Below, in pieces: positions 37,482 to 50,662 of a stretch of 64,000 nucleotides of DNA. A program made the position numbers and the translations under genes. Positions within the stretch are counted from its first letter, which is position 1, and each line of letters opens with the position of its first letter. Under the pieces are notes generated by a model. That model was not told where the DNA came from. It saw only the letters and a list, made by a program, of their open reading frames with translations, and did not search any database. This DNA comes from Brachyhypopomus gauderio (lineage: Eukaryota > Chordata > Actinopteri > Gymnotiformes > Hypopomidae), in contig NW_027507243.1 in assembly GCF_052324685.1 (NCBI RefSeq), forward strand, positions 1-64,000, written 5' to 3'.

Positions 37482-38186
37482 CGTAAAAGAATGCAAAGAT
37501 GACCTATTTATAATGAGAGCAAAACCTGAACAACAGACATTGCTAGTTTTTTTTGCAGAACACCTTTAAGCTTGCTAATTGAATGTAAATAGCAACTCAA
37601 CTATAAAAGTCACACAGCACCTGGTATTCCCAAGCTGTCTCCCATACAAGTATTAACCTGGCCTAAACCTATTTAGCTTCCTAGGTCAAATGAAATCGGG
37701 CGTTTTCAGGCTGGTGTGGCCGTAAGCCATAAAACAATGCAAAGATTATCTAATTATAACAAGAGCAAAACCTGAACAACAGAAATTGCTAGTTTTTTTG
37801 CAGAACACATTTAAGCTTGCTAATTGAATGTAAACAGCAACTCAACTATAAAAGTCACACAGCACCTGGTATTCCCAAGCTGTCTCCCATACAAGTATTA
37901 ACCTGGCCTAAACCTATTTAGCTTCCTAGGTCAAATGAAATCGGGCGTTTTCAGGCTGGTGTGGCCGTAAGCCATAAAACAATGCAAAGATTATCTAATT
38001 ATAACAAGAACAAAACCTGAACAACAGAAATTGCTAGTTTTTTTGCAGAACACATTTAAGCTTGCTAATTGAATGTAAACAGCAACTCAACTATAAAAGT
38101 CACACAGCACCTGGTATTCCCAAGCTGTCTCCCATACAAGTATTAACCTGGCCCAAACCTATTTAGCTTGATAATTAAATCTAATA

Positions 38187-38305
38187 GGCTTACAGCACCT
38201 GGTATTCCCAGGTGGTCTCCCATCCAAGTACTAACCAGGCCCAAACGAGCTTAGCTTCCGAGGTCAAATGAGATCGGGCGTTTTCAGGCTGGTGTGGCCG
38301 TAAGC
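38187..38305 (-). rRNA. 5S rRNA-like gene A61
   Basis: A2 subtype with a 226-bp D unit on its 5' side. Confidence 0.8.
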
Positions 38306-38658
38306 CGTAAAACAATGCAAAGATGACCTATTTATAATGAGAGCAAAACCTGAACAACAGACATTGCTAGTTTTTTTTGCAGAACACCTTTAAGCTTGCT
38401 AATTGAATGTAAATAGCAACTCAACTATAAAAGTCACACAGCACCTGGTATTCCCAAGCTGTCTCCCATACAAGTATTAACCTGGCCTAAACCTATTTAG
38501 CTTCCTAGGTCAAATGAAATCGGGCGTTTTCAGGCTGGTGTGGCCGTAAGCCATAAAACAATGCAAAGATTATCTAATTATAACAAGAGCAAAACCTGAA
38601 CAACAGAAATTGCTAGATTTTTGCAGAACACATTTAAGCTTGATAATTAAATCTAATA

Positions 38659-38777
38659 GGCTTACAGTACCTGGTATTCCCAGGTGGTCTCCCATCCAAG
38701 TACTAACCAGGCCCAAACGAGCTTAGCTTCCGAGGTCAAATGAGATCGGGCGTTTTCAGGCTGGTGTGGCCGTAAGC
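38659..38777 (-). rRNA. 5S rRNA-like gene A62
   Basis: G110A variant, T8. Confidence 0.8.
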
Positions 38778-39130
38778 CGTAAAACAATGCAAAGATGACC
38801 TATTTATAATGAGAGCAAAACCTGAACAACAGACATTGCTAGTTTTTTTTGCAGAACACCTTTAAGCTTGCTAATTGAATGTAAATAGCAACTCAACTAT
38901 AAAAGTCACACAGCACCTGGTATTCCCAAGCTGTCTCCCATACAAGTATTAACCTGGCCTAAACCTATTTAGCTTCCTAGGTCAAATGAAATCGGGCGTT
39001 TTCAGGCTGGTGTGGCCGTAAGCCATAAAACAATGCAAAGATTATCTAATTATAACAAGAGCAAAACCTGAACAACAGAAATTGCTAGATTTTTGCAGAA
39101 CACATTTAAGCTTGATAATTAAATCTAATA

Positions 39131-39249
39131 GGCTTACAGCACCTGGTATTCCCAGGTGGTCTCCCATCCAAGTACTAACCAGGCCCAAACGAGCTTAGCT
39201 TCCGAGGTCAAATGAGATCGGGCGTTTTCAGGCTGGTGTGGCCGTAAGC
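39131..39249 (-). rRNA. 5S rRNA-like gene A63
   Basis: Cassette copy 2, T9. Confidence 0.8.
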
Positions 39250-39710
39250 CGTAAAACAATGCAAAGATGACCTATTTATAATGAGAGCAAAACCTGAACA
39301 ACAGACATTGCTAGTTTTTTTTTGCAGAACACCTTTAAGCTTGCTAATTGAATGTAAATAGCAACTCAACTATAAAAGTCACACAGCACCTGGTATTCCC
39401 AAGCTGTCTCCCATACAAGTATTAACCTGGCCTAAACCTATTTAGCTTCCTAGGTCAAATGAAATCGGGCGTTTTCAGGCTGGTGTGGCCGTAAGCCATA
39501 AAACAATGCAAAGATGATCTAATTATAACAAGAGCAAAACCTGAACAACAGAAATTGCTAGTTTTTTTGCAGAACACATTTAAGCTTGCTAATTGAATGT
39601 AAACAGCAACTCAACTATAAAAGTCACACAGCACCTGGCATTCCCAAGCTGTCTCCCATACAAGTATTAACCTGGCCCAAACCTATTTAGCTTGATAATT
39701 AAATCTAATA

Positions 39711-39829
39711 GCCTTACAGCACCTGGTATTCCCAGGTGGTCTCCCATCCAAGTACTAACCAGGCCCAAACGAGCTTAGCTTCCGAGGTCAAATGAGATCG
39801 GGCGTTTTCAGGCTGGTGTGGCCGTAAGC
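39711..39829 (-). rRNA. 5S rRNA-like gene A64
   Basis: Cassette copy 2, T9; AAGGC 3' end. Confidence 0.8.
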
Positions 39830-40290
39830 CGTAAAACAATGCAAAGATGACCTATTTATAATGAGAGCAAAACCTGAACAACAGACATTGCTAGTTTTTT
39901 TTTGCAGAACACCTTTAAGCTTGCTAATTGAATGTAAATAGCAACTCAACTATAAAAGTCACACAGCACCTGGTATTCCCAAGCTGTCTCCCATACAAGT
40001 ATTAACCTGGCCTAAACCTATTTAGCTTCCTAGGTCAAATAGGATCGGGCGTTTTCAGGCTGGTGTGGCCGTAAGCCATAAAACAATGCAAAGATGATCT
40101 AATTATAACAAGAGCAAAACCTGAACAACAGAAATTGCTAGTTTTTTTGCAGAACACATTTAAGCTTGCTAATTGAATGTAAACAGCAACTCAACTATAA
40201 AAGTCACACAGCACCTGGCATTCCCAAGCTGTCTCCCATACAAGTATTAACCTGGCCCAAACCTATTTAGCTTGATAATTAAATCTAATA

Positions 40291-40409
40291 GCCTTACAGC
40301 ACCTGGTATTCCCAGGTGGTCTCCCATCCAAGTACTAACCAGGCCCAAACGAGCTTAGCTTCCGAGGTCAAATGAGATCGGGCGTTTTCAGGCTGGTGTG
40401 GCCGTAAGC
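40291..40409 (-). rRNA. 5S rRNA-like gene A65
   Basis: Cassette copy 2, T9; AAGGC 3' end. Confidence 0.8.
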
Positions 40410-40763
40410 CGTAAAACAATGCAAAGATGACCTATTTATAATGAGAGCAAAACCTGAACAACAGACATTGCTAGTTTTTTTTTGCAGAACACCTTTAAGC
40501 TTGCTAATTGAATGTAAATAGCAACTCAACTATAAAAGTCACACAGCACCTGGTATTCCCAAGCTGTCTCCCATACAAGTATTAACCTGGCCTAAACCTA
40601 TTTAGCTTCCTAGGTCAAATAGGATCGGGCGTTTTCAGGCTGGTGTGGCCGTAAGCCATAAAACAATGCAAAGATTATCTAATTATAACAAGAGCAAAAC
40701 CTGAACAACAGAAATTGCTAGATTTTTGCAGAACACATTTAAGCTTGATAATTAAATCTAATA

Positions 40764-40882
40764 GGCTTACAGTACCTGGTATTCCCAGGTGGTCTCCCAT
40801 CCAAGTACTAACCAGGCCCAAACGAGCTTAGCTTCCGAGGTCAAATGAGATCGGGCGTTTTCAGGCTGGTGTGGCCGTAAGC
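40764..40882 (-). rRNA. 5S rRNA-like gene A66
   Basis: Cassette copy 2, T10; G110A. Confidence 0.8.
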
Positions 40883-41344
40883 CGTAAAACAATGCAAAGA
40901 TGACCTATTTATAATGAGAGCAAAACCTGAACAACAGACATTGCTAGTTTTTTTTTTGCAGAACACCTTTAAGCTTGCTAATTGAATGTAAATAGCAACT
41001 CAACTATAAAAGTCACACAGCACCTGGTATTCCCAAGCTGTCTCCCATACAAGTATTAACCTGGCCTAAACCTATTTAGCTTCCTAGGTCAAATGAAATC
41101 GGGCGTTTTCAGGCTGGTGTGGCCGTAAGCCATAAAACAATGCAAAGATTATCTAATTATAACAAGAGCAAAACCTGAACAACAGAAATTGCTAGTTTTT
41201 TTGCAGAACACATTTAAGCTTGCTAATTGAATGTAAACAGCAACTCAACTATAAAAGTCACACAGCACCTGGTATTCCCAAGCTGTCTCCCATACAAGTA
41301 TTAACCTGGCCCAAACCTATTTAGCTTGATAATTAAATCTAATA

Positions 41345-41463
41345 GGCTTACAGCACCTGGTATTCCCAGGTGGTCTCCCATCCAAGTACTAACCAGGCCC
41401 AAACGAGCTTAGCTTCCGAGGTCAAATGAGATCGGGCGTTTTCAGGCTGGTGTGGCCGTAAGC
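41345..41463 (-). rRNA. 5S rRNA-like gene A67
   Basis: C-flank subtype at the seam of the 9,780-bp duplication. Confidence 0.8.
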
Positions 41464-41817
41464 CGTAAAACAATGCAAAGATGACCTATTTATAATGAGA
41501 GCAAAACCTGAACAACAGACATTGCTAGTTTTTTTTGCAGAACACCTTTAAGCTTGCTAATTGAATGTAAATAGCAACTCAACTATAAAAGTCACACAGC
41601 ACCTGGTATTCCCAAGCTGTCTCCCATACAAGTATTAACCTGGCCTAAACCTATTTAGCTTCCTAGGTCAAATGAAATCGGGCGTTTTCAGGCTGGTGTG
41701 GCCGTAAGCCATAAAACAATGCAAAGATTATCTAATTATAACAAGAGCAAAACCTGAACAACAGAAATTGCTAGTTTTTTTGCAGAACACATTTAAGCTT
41801 GATAATTAAATCTAATT

Positions 41818-41936
41818 GGCTTACAGCACCTGGTATTCCCAGGTGGTCTCCCATCCAAGTACTAACCAGGCCCAAACGAGCTTAGCTTCCGAGGTCAAAT
41901 GAGATCGGGCGTTTTCAGGCTGGTGTGGCCGTAAGC
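41818..41936 (-). rRNA. 5S rRNA-like gene A68
   Basis: A4 subtype. Confidence 0.8.
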
Positions 41937-42535
41937 CGTAAAAGAATGCAAAGATGACCTATTTATAATGAGAGCAAAACCTGAACAACAGACATTGCTA
42001 GTTTGTTTTGCAGAACACCTTTAAGCTTGCTAATTGAATGTAAATAGCAACTCAACTATAAAAGTCACACAGCACCTGGTATTCCCAAGCTGTCCCCCAT
42101 ACAAGTATTAACCTGGCCAAAACCTATTTAGCTTCCGAGGTCAAATGAGATCGGGCGTTTTCAGGCTGGTGTGGCCGCAAGCCATAAAACAATGCAAAGA
42201 TTATCTAATTATAACAAGAGCAAAACCTGAACAACAGAAATTGCTAGTTTTTTTGCAGAACACATTTAAGCTTGCTAATTGAATGTAAACAGCAACTCAA
42301 CTATAAAAGTCACACAGCACCTGGTATTCCCAAGCTGTCTCCCATACAAGTATTAACCTGGCCCAAACCTATTTAGCTTCCTAGGTCAAATGAGATCGGG
42401 CGTTTTCAGGCTGGTGTGGCCGTAAGCCATAAAACAATGCAAAGATTATCTAATTATAACAAGAGCAAAACCTGAACAACAGAAATTGCTAGTTTTTTTG
42501 CAGAACACATTTAAGCTTGATAATTAAATCTAATT

Positions 42536-42654
42536 GGCTTACAGCACCTGGTATTCCCAGGTGGTCTCCCATCCAAGTACTAACCAGGCCCAAACGAGCT
42601 TAGCTTCCGAGGTCAAATGAGATCGGGCGTTTTCAGGCTGGTGTGGCCGTAAGC
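42536..42654 (-). rRNA. 5S rRNA-like gene A69
   Basis: A1 subtype, T7. Confidence 0.8.
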
Positions 42655-43358
42655 CGTAAAAGAATGCAAAGATGACCTATTTATAATGAGAGCAAAACCT
42701 GAACAACAGACATTGCTAGTTTTTTTGCAGAACACCTTTAAGCTTGCTAATTGAATGTAAATAGCAACTCAACTATAAAAGTCACACAGCACCTGGTATT
42801 CCCAAGCTGTCTCCCATACAAGTATTAACCTGGCCTAAACCTATTTAGCTTCCTAGGTCAAATGAAATCGGGCGTTTTCAGGCTGGTGTGGCCGTAAGCC
42901 ATAAAACAATGCAAAGATTATCTAATTATAACAAGAGCAAAACCTGAACAACAGAAATTGCTAGTTTTTTTGCAGAACACATTTAAGCTTGCTAATTGAA
43001 TGTAAACAGCAACTCAACTATAAAAGTCACACAGCACCTGGTATTCCCAAGCTGTCTCCCATACAAGTATTAACCTGGCCTAAACCTATTTAGCTTCCTA
43101 GGTCAAATGAAATCGGGCGTTTTCAGGCTGGTGTGGCCGTAAGCCATAAAACAATGCAAAGATTATCTAATTATAACAAGAACAAAACCTGAACAACAGA
43201 AATTGCTAGTTTTTTTGCAGAACACATTTAAGCTTGCTAATTGAATGTAAACAGCAACTCAACTATAAAAGTCACACAGCACCTGGTATTCCCAAGCTGT
43301 CTCCCATACAAGTATTAACCTGGCCCAAACCTATTTAGCTTGATAATTAAATCTAATA

Positions 43359-43477
43359 GGCTTACAGCACCTGGTATTCCCAGGTGGTCTCCCATCCAAG
43401 TACTAACCAGGCCCAAACGAGCTTAGCTTCCGAGGTCAAATGAGATCGGGCGTTTTCAGGCTGGTGTGGCCGTAAGC
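43359..43477 (-). rRNA. 5S rRNA-like gene A70
   Basis: A2 subtype. Confidence 0.8.
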
Positions 43478-43937
43478 CGTAAAACAATGCAAAGATGACC
43501 TATTTATAATGAGAGCAAAACCTGAACAACAGACATTGCTAGTTTTTTTTGCAGAACACCTTTAAGCTTGCTAATTGAATGTAAATAGCAACTCAACTAT
43601 AAAAGTCACACAGCACCTGGTATTCCCAAGCTGTCTCCCATACAAGTATTAACCTGGCCTAAACCTATTTAGCTTCCTAGGTCAAATGAAATCGGGCGTT
43701 TTCAGGCTGGTGTGGCCGTAAGCCATAAAACAATGCAAAGATGATCTAATTATAACAAGAGCAAAACCTGAACAACAGAAATTGCTAGTTTTTTTGCAGA
43801 ACACATTTAAGCTTGCTAATTGAATGTAAACAGCAACTCAACTATAAAAGTCACACAGCACCTGGCATTCCCAAGCTGTCTCCCATACAAGTATTAACCT
43901 GGCCCAAACCTATTTAGCTTGATAATTAAATCTAATA

Positions 43938-44056
43938 GGCTTACAGCACCTGGTATTCCCAGGTGGTCTCCCATCCAAGTACTAACCAGGCCCAAACGAG
44001 CTTAGCTTCCGAGGTCAAATGAGATCGGGCGTTTTCAGGCTGGTGTGGCCGTAAGC
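43938..44056 (-). rRNA. 5S rRNA-like gene A71
   Basis: A3 subtype. Confidence 0.8.
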
Positions 44057-44410
44057 CGTAAAACAATGCAAAGATGACCTATTTATAATGAGAGCAAAAC
44101 CTGAACAACAGACATTGCTAGTTTTTTTTGCAGAACACCTTTAAGCTTGCTAATTGAATGTAAATAGCAACTCAACTATAAAAGTCACACAGCACCTGGT
44201 ATTCCCAAGCTGTCTCCCATACAAGTATTAACCTGGCCTAAACCTATTTAGCTTCCTAGGTCAAATGAAATCGGGCGTTTTCAGGCTGGTGTGGCCGTAA
44301 GCCATAAAACAATGCAAAGATTATCTAATTATAACAAGAGCAAAACCTGAACAACAGAAATTGCTAGTTTTTTTGCAGAACACATTTAAGCTTGATAATT
44401 AAATCTAATT

Positions 44411-44529
44411 GGCTTACAGCACCTGGTATTCCCAGGTGGTCTCCCATCCAAGTACTAACCAGGCCCAAACGAGCTTAGCTTCCGAGGTCAAATGAGATCG
44501 GGCGTTTTCAGGCTGGTGTGGCCGTAAGC
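44411..44529 (-). rRNA. 5S rRNA-like gene A72
   Basis: A4 subtype. Confidence 0.8.
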
Positions 44530-45128
44530 CGTAAAAGAATGCAAAGATGACCTATTTATAATGAGAGCAAAACCTGAACAACAGACATTGCTAGTTTGTT
44601 TTGCAGAACACCTTTAAGCTTGCTAATTGAATGTAAATAGCAACTCAACTATAAAAGTCACACAGCACCTGGTATTCCCAAGCTGTCCCCCATACAAGTA
44701 TTAACCTGGCCAAAACCTATTTAGCTTCCGAGGTCAAATGAGATCGGGCGTTTTCAGGCTGGTGTGGCCGCAAGCCATAAAACAATGCAAAGATTATCTA
44801 ATTATAACAAGAGCAAAACCTGAACAACAGAAATTGCTAGTTTTTTTGCAGAACACATTTAAGCTTGCTAATTGAATGTAAACAGCAACTCAACTATAAA
44901 AGTCACACAGCACCTGGTATTCCCAAGCTGTCTCCCATACAAGTATTAACCTGGCCCAAACCTATTTAGCTTCCTAGGTCAAATGAGATCGGGCGTTTTC
45001 AGGCTGGTGTGGCCGTAAGCCATAAAACAATGCAAAGATTATCTAATTATAACAAGAGCAAAACCTGAACAACAGAAATTGCTAGTTTTTTTGCAGAACA
45101 CATTTAAGCTTGATAATTAAATCTAATT

Positions 45129-45247
45129 GGCTTACAGCACCTGGTATTCCCAGGTGGTCTCCCATCCAAGTACTAACCAGGCCCAAACGAGCTTAGCTTC
45201 CGAGGTCAAATGAGATCGGGCGTTTTCAGGCTGGTGTGGCCGTAAGC
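45129..45247 (-). rRNA. 5S rRNA-like gene A73
   Basis: A1 subtype, T7; twin of A57. Confidence 0.8.
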
Positions 45248-45951
45248 CGTAAAAGAATGCAAAGATGACCTATTTATAATGAGAGCAAAACCTGAACAAC
45301 AGACATTGCTAGTTTTTTTGCAGAACACCTTTAAGCTTGCTAATTGAATGTAAATAGCAACTCAACTATAAAAGTCACACAGCACCTGGTATTCCCAAGC
45401 TGTCTCCCATACAAGTATTAACCTGGCCTAAACCTATTTAGCTTCCTAGGTCAAATGAAATCGGGCGTTTTCAGGCTGGTGTGGCCGTAAGCCATAAAAC
45501 AATGCAAAGATTATCTAATTATAACAAGAGCAAAACCTGAACAACAGAAATTGCTAGTTTTTTTGCAGAACACATTTAAGCTTGCTAATTGAATGTAAAC
45601 AGCAACTCAACTATAAAAGTCACACAGCACCTGGTATTCCCAAGCTGTCTCCCATACAAGTATTAACCTGGCCTAAACCTATTTAGCTTCCTAGGTCAAA
45701 TGAAATCGGGCGTTTTCAGGCTGGTGTGGCCGTAAGCCATAAAACAATGCAAAGATTATCTAATTATAACAAGAACAAAACCTGAACAACAGAAATTGCT
45801 AGTTTTTTTGCAGAACACATTTAAGCTTGCTAATTGAATGTAAACAGCAACTCAACTATAAAAGTCACACAGCACCTGGTATTCCCAAGCTGTCTCCCAT
45901 ACAAGTATTAACCTGGCCCAAACCTATTTAGCTTGATAATTAAATCTAATA

Positions 45952-46070
45952 GGCTTACAGCACCTGGTATTCCCAGGTGGTCTCCCATCCAAGTACTAAC
46001 CAGGCCCAAACGAGCTTAGCTTCCGAGGTCAAATGAGATCGGGCGTTTTCAGGCTGGTGTGGCCGTAAGC
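45952..46070 (-). rRNA. 5S rRNA-like gene A74
   Basis: A2 subtype; twin of A58. Confidence 0.8.
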
Positions 46071-46424
46071 CGTAAAACAATGCAAAGATGACCTATTTAT
46101 AATGAGAGCAAAACCTGAACAACAGACATTGCTAGTTTTTTTTGCAGAACACCTTTAAGCTTGCTAATTGAATGTAAATAGCAACTCAACTATAAAAGTC
46201 ACACAGCACCTGGTATTCCCAAGCTGTCTCCCATACAAGTATTAACCTGGCCTAAACCTATTTAGCTTCCTAGGTCAAATGAAATCGGGCGTTTTCAGGC
46301 TGGTGTGGCCGTAAGCCATAAAACAATGCAAAGATGATCTAATTATAACAAGAGCAAAACCTGAACAACAGAAATTGCTAGTTTTTTTGCAGAACACATT
46401 TAAGCTTGATAATTAAATCTAATT

Positions 46425-46543
46425 GGCTTACAGCACCTGGTATTCCCAGGTGGTCTCCCATCCAAGTACTAACCAGGCCCAAACGAGCTTAGCTTCCGAG
46501 GTCAAATGAGATCGGGCGTTTTCAGGCTGGTGTGGCCGTAAGC
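46425..46543 (-). rRNA. 5S rRNA-like gene A75
   Basis: A4 subtype; twin of A59. Confidence 0.8.
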
Positions 46544-47142
46544 CGTAAAAGAATGCAAAGATGACCTATTTATAATGAGAGCAAAACCTGAACAACAGAC
46601 ATTGCTAGTTTGTTTTGCAGAACACCTTTAAGCTTGCTAATTGAATGTAAATAGCAACTCAACTATAAAAGTCACACAGCACCTGGTATTCCCAAGCTGT
46701 CCCCCATACAAGTATTAACCTGGCCAAAACCTATTTAGCTTCCGAGGTCAAATGAGATCGGGCGTTTTCAGGCTGGTGTGGCCGCAAGCCATAAAACAAT
46801 GCAAAGATTATCTAATTATAACAAGAGCAAAACCTGAACAACAGAAATTGCTAGTTTTTTTGCAGAACACATTTAAGCTTGCTAATTGAATGTAAACAGC
46901 AACTCAACTATAAAAGTCACACAGCACCTGGTATTCCCAAGCTGTCTCCCATACAAGTATTAACCTGGCCCAAACCTATTTAGCTTCCTAGGTCAAATGA
47001 GATCGGGCGTTTTCAGGCTGGTGTGGCCGTAAGCCATAAAACAATGCAAAGATTATCTAATTATAACAAGAGCAAAACCTGAACAACAGAAATTGCTAGT
47101 TTTTTTGCAGAACACATTTAAGCTTGATAATTAAATCTAATT

Positions 47143-47261
47143 GGCTTACAGCACCTGGTATTCCCAGGTGGTCTCCCATCCAAGTACTAACCAGGCCCAA
47201 ACGAGCTTAGCTTCCGAGGTCAAATGAGATCGGGCGTTTTCAGGCTGGTGTGGCCGTAAGC
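47143..47261 (-). rRNA. 5S rRNA-like gene A76
   Basis: A1 subtype, T8; twin of A60. Confidence 0.8.
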
Positions 47262-47966
47262 CGTAAAAGAATGCAAAGATGACCTATTTATAATGAGAGC
47301 AAAACCTGAACAACAGACATTGCTAGTTTTTTTTGCAGAACACCTTTAAGCTTGCTAATTGAATGTAAATAGCAACTCAACTATAAAAGTCACACAGCAC
47401 CTGGTATTCCCAAGCTGTCTCCCATACAAGTATTAACCTGGCCTAAACCTATTTAGCTTCCTAGGTCAAATGAAATCGGGCGTTTTCAGGCTGGTGTGGC
47501 CGTAAGCCATAAAACAATGCAAAGATTATCTAATTATAACAAGAGCAAAACCTGAACAACAGAAATTGCTAGTTTTTTTGCAGAACACATTTAAGCTTGC
47601 TAATTGAATGTAAACAGCAACTCAACTATAAAAGTCACACAGCACCTGGTATTCCCAAGCTGTCTCCCATACAAGTATTAACCTGGCCTAAACCTATTTA
47701 GCTTCCTAGGTCAAATGAAATCGGGCGTTTTCAGGCTGGTGTGGCCGTAAGCCATAAAACAATGCAAAGATTATCTAATTATAACAAGAACAAAACCTGA
47801 ACAACAGAAATTGCTAGTTTTTTTGCAGAACACATTTAAGCTTGCTAATTGAATGTAAACAGCAACTCAACTATAAAAGTCACACAGCACCTGGTATTCC
47901 CAAGCTGTCTCCCATACAAGTATTAACCTGGCCCAAACCTATTTAGCTTGATAATTAAATCTAATA

Positions 47967-48085
47967 GGCTTACAGCACCTGGTATTCCCAGGTGGTCTCC
48001 CATCCAAGTACTAACCAGGCCCAAACGAGCTTAGCTTCCGAGGTCAAATGAGATCGGGCGTTTTCAGGCTGGTGTGGCCGTAAGC
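47967..48085 (-). rRNA. 5S rRNA-like gene A77
   Basis: A2 subtype; twin of A61. Confidence 0.8.
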
Positions 48086-48438
48086 CGTAAAACAATGCAA
48101 AGATGACCTATTTATAATGAGAGCAAAACCTGAACAACAGACATTGCTAGTTTTTTTTGCAGAACACCTTTAAGCTTGCTAATTGAATGTAAATAGCAAC
48201 TCAACTATAAAAGTCACACAGCACCTGGTATTCCCAAGCTGTCTCCCATACAAGTATTAACCTGGCCTAAACCTATTTAGCTTCCTAGGTCAAATGAAAT
48301 CGGGCGTTTTCAGGCTGGTGTGGCCGTAAGCCATAAAACAATGCAAAGATTATCTAATTATAACAAGAGCAAAACCTGAACAACAGAAATTGCTAGATTT
48401 TTGCAGAACACATTTAAGCTTGATAATTAAATCTAATA

Positions 48439-48557
48439 GGCTTACAGTACCTGGTATTCCCAGGTGGTCTCCCATCCAAGTACTAACCAGGCCCAAACGA
48501 GCTTAGCTTCCGAGGTCAAATGAGATCGGGCGTTTTCAGGCTGGTGTGGCCGTAAGC
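48439..48557 (-). rRNA. 5S rRNA-like gene A78
   Basis: G110A variant; twin of A62. Confidence 0.8.
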
Positions 48558-48910
48558 CGTAAAACAATGCAAAGATGACCTATTTATAATGAGAGCAAAA
48601 CCTGAACAACAGACATTGCTAGTTTTTTTTGCAGAACACCTTTAAGCTTGCTAATTGAATGTAAATAGCAACTCAACTATAAAAGTCACACAGCACCTGG
48701 TATTCCCAAGCTGTCTCCCATACAAGTATTAACCTGGCCTAAACCTATTTAGCTTCCTAGGTCAAATGAAATCGGGCGTTTTCAGGCTGGTGTGGCCGTA
48801 AGCCATAAAACAATGCAAAGATTATCTAATTATAACAAGAGCAAAACCTGAACAACAGAAATTGCTAGATTTTTGCAGAACACATTTAAGCTTGATAATT
48901 AAATCTAATA

Positions 48911-49029
48911 GGCTTACAGCACCTGGTATTCCCAGGTGGTCTCCCATCCAAGTACTAACCAGGCCCAAACGAGCTTAGCTTCCGAGGTCAAATGAGATCG
49001 GGCGTTTTCAGGCTGGTGTGGCCGTAAGC
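48911..49029 (-). rRNA. 5S rRNA-like gene A79
   Basis: Cassette copy 3, T9. Confidence 0.8.
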
Positions 49030-49490
49030 CGTAAAACAATGCAAAGATGACCTATTTATAATGAGAGCAAAACCTGAACAACAGACATTGCTAGTTTTTT
49101 TTTGCAGAACACCTTTAAGCTTGCTAATTGAATGTAAATAGCAACTCAACTATAAAAGTCACACAGCACCTGGTATTCCCAAGCTGTCTCCCATACAAGT
49201 ATTAACCTGGCCTAAACCTATTTAGCTTCCTAGGTCAAATGAAATCGGGCGTTTTCAGGCTGGTGTGGCCGTAAGCCATAAAACAATGCAAAGATGATCT
49301 AATTATAACAAGAGCAAAACCTGAACAACAGAAATTGCTAGTTTTTTTGCAGAACACATTTAAGCTTGCTAATTGAATGTAAACAGCAACTCAACTATAA
49401 AAGTCACACAGCACCTGGCATTCCCAAGCTGTCTCCCATACAAGTATTAACCTGGCCCAAACCTATTTAGCTTGATAATTAAATCTAATA

Positions 49491-49609
49491 GCCTTACAGC
49501 ACCTGGTATTCCCAGGTGGTCTCCCATCCAAGTACTAACCAGGCCCAAACGAGCTTAGCTTCCGAGGTCAAATGAGATCGGGCGTTTTCAGGCTGGTGTG
49601 GCCGTAAGC
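49491..49609 (-). rRNA. 5S rRNA-like gene A80
   Basis: Cassette copy 3, T9; AAGGC 3' end. Confidence 0.8.
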
Positions 49610-50070
49610 CGTAAAACAATGCAAAGATGACCTATTTATAATGAGAGCAAAACCTGAACAACAGACATTGCTAGTTTTTTTTTGCAGAACACCTTTAAGC
49701 TTGCTAATTGAATGTAAATAGCAACTCAACTATAAAAGTCACACAGCACCTGGTATTCCCAAGCTGTCTCCCATACAAGTATTAACCTGGCCTAAACCTA
49801 TTTAGCTTCCTAGGTCAAATAGGATCGGGCGTTTTCAGGCTGGTGTGGCCGTAAGCCATAAAACAATGCAAAGATGATCTAATTATAACAAGAGCAAAAC
49901 CTGAACAACAGAAATTGCTAGTTTTTTTGCAGAACACATTTAAGCTTGCTAATTGAATGTAAACAGCAACTCAACTATAAAAGTCACACAGCACCTGGCA
50001 TTCCCAAGCTGTCTCCCATACAAGTATTAACCTGGCCCAAACCTATTTAGCTTGATAATTAAATCTAATA

Positions 50071-50189
50071 GCCTTACAGCACCTGGTATTCCCAGGTGGT
50101 CTCCCATCCAAGTACTAACCAGGCCCAAACGAGCTTAGCTTCCGAGGTCAAATGAGATCGGGCGTTTTCAGGCTGGTGTGGCCGTAAGC
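50071..50189 (-). rRNA. 5S rRNA-like gene A81
   Basis: Cassette copy 3, T9; AAGGC 3' end. Confidence 0.8.
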
Positions 50190-50543
50190 CGTAAAACAAT
50201 GCAAAGATGACCTATTTATAATGAGAGCAAAACCTGAACAACAGACATTGCTAGTTTTTTTTTGCAGAACACCTTTAAGCTTGCTAATTGAATGTAAATA
50301 GCAACTCAACTATAAAAGTCACACAGCACCTGGTATTCCCAAGCTGTCTCCCATACAAGTATTAACCTGGCCTAAACCTATTTAGCTTCCTAGGTCAAAT
50401 AGGATCGGGCGTTTTCAGGCTGGTGTGGCCGTAAGCCATAAAACAATGCAAAGATTATCTAATTATAACAAGAGCAAAACCTGAACAACAGAAATTGCTA
50501 GATTTTTGCAGAACACATTTAAGCTTGATAATTAAATCTAATA

Positions 50544-50662
50544 GGCTTACAGTACCTGGTATTCCCAGGTGGTCTCCCATCCAAGTACTAACCAGGCCCA
50601 AACGAGCTTAGCTTCCGAGGTCAAATGAGATCGGGCGTTTTCAGGCTGGTGTGGCCGTAAGC
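50544..50662 (-). rRNA. 5S rRNA-like gene A82
   Basis: Cassette copy 3, T10; G110A. Confidence 0.8.

Larger units (their letters stand above)
24716..38560 (-). repeat. Long duplicated segment, left copy (about 13.8 kb)
   Basis: Matches about 48776-62620 at an offset of 24,060-24,063. It includes private marks: CCAAGG at the A copy of 27542, AAATAAGATC and GCCCTAAAAG at 28015, a 2-base loss before 28977, and CTGGCTTAAACC at 29222. I count about six small differences: a 3-base loss at 30898, single extra bases near 32126 and 32373, two T7/T8 changes, and one G/T in a D1 unit. Confidence 0.8.
39136..41349 (-). repeat. Variant cassette, copy 2 (2,214 bp)
   Basis: Same order and marks as 24856-27069, offset 14,280. 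Units: A 39136, B3 39383, C2 39628, A 39716, B 39963, C2 40208, A 40296, D 40543, A 40769, B 41017, C1 41262. To its right this copy rejoins the standard HOR (GAAATC in the D at 41596), unlike copies 1 and 3. Confidence 0.85.
37368..42540 (-). repeat. HOR copy 15 (expanded, 5,173 bp)
   Basis: Units: A1 37368, B1 37614, B2 37859, C1 38104, A2 38192, D 38438, A 38664, D 38910, cassette 39136-41349, A 41350, D1 41596, A4 41823, G 42069, D2 42314. The D units at 38438 and 38910 are 226 bp with GCTAGATTTTTGC. Confidence 0.88.
42541..45133 (-). repeat. HOR copy 16 (complete order, 2,593 bp)
   Basis: Units: A1 42541 (T7), B1 42786, B2 43031, C1 43276, A2 43364, B3 43610, C2 43855, A3 43943, D1 44189, A4 44416, G 44662, D2 44907. 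Confidence 0.92.
45134..47147 (-). repeat. HOR copy 17 (short form, 2,014 bp)
   Basis: Units: A1 45134 (T7), B1 45379, B2 45624, C1 45869, A2 45957, D 46203, A4 46430, G 46676, D2 46921. Twin of copy 14 at +9,780. Confidence 0.9.
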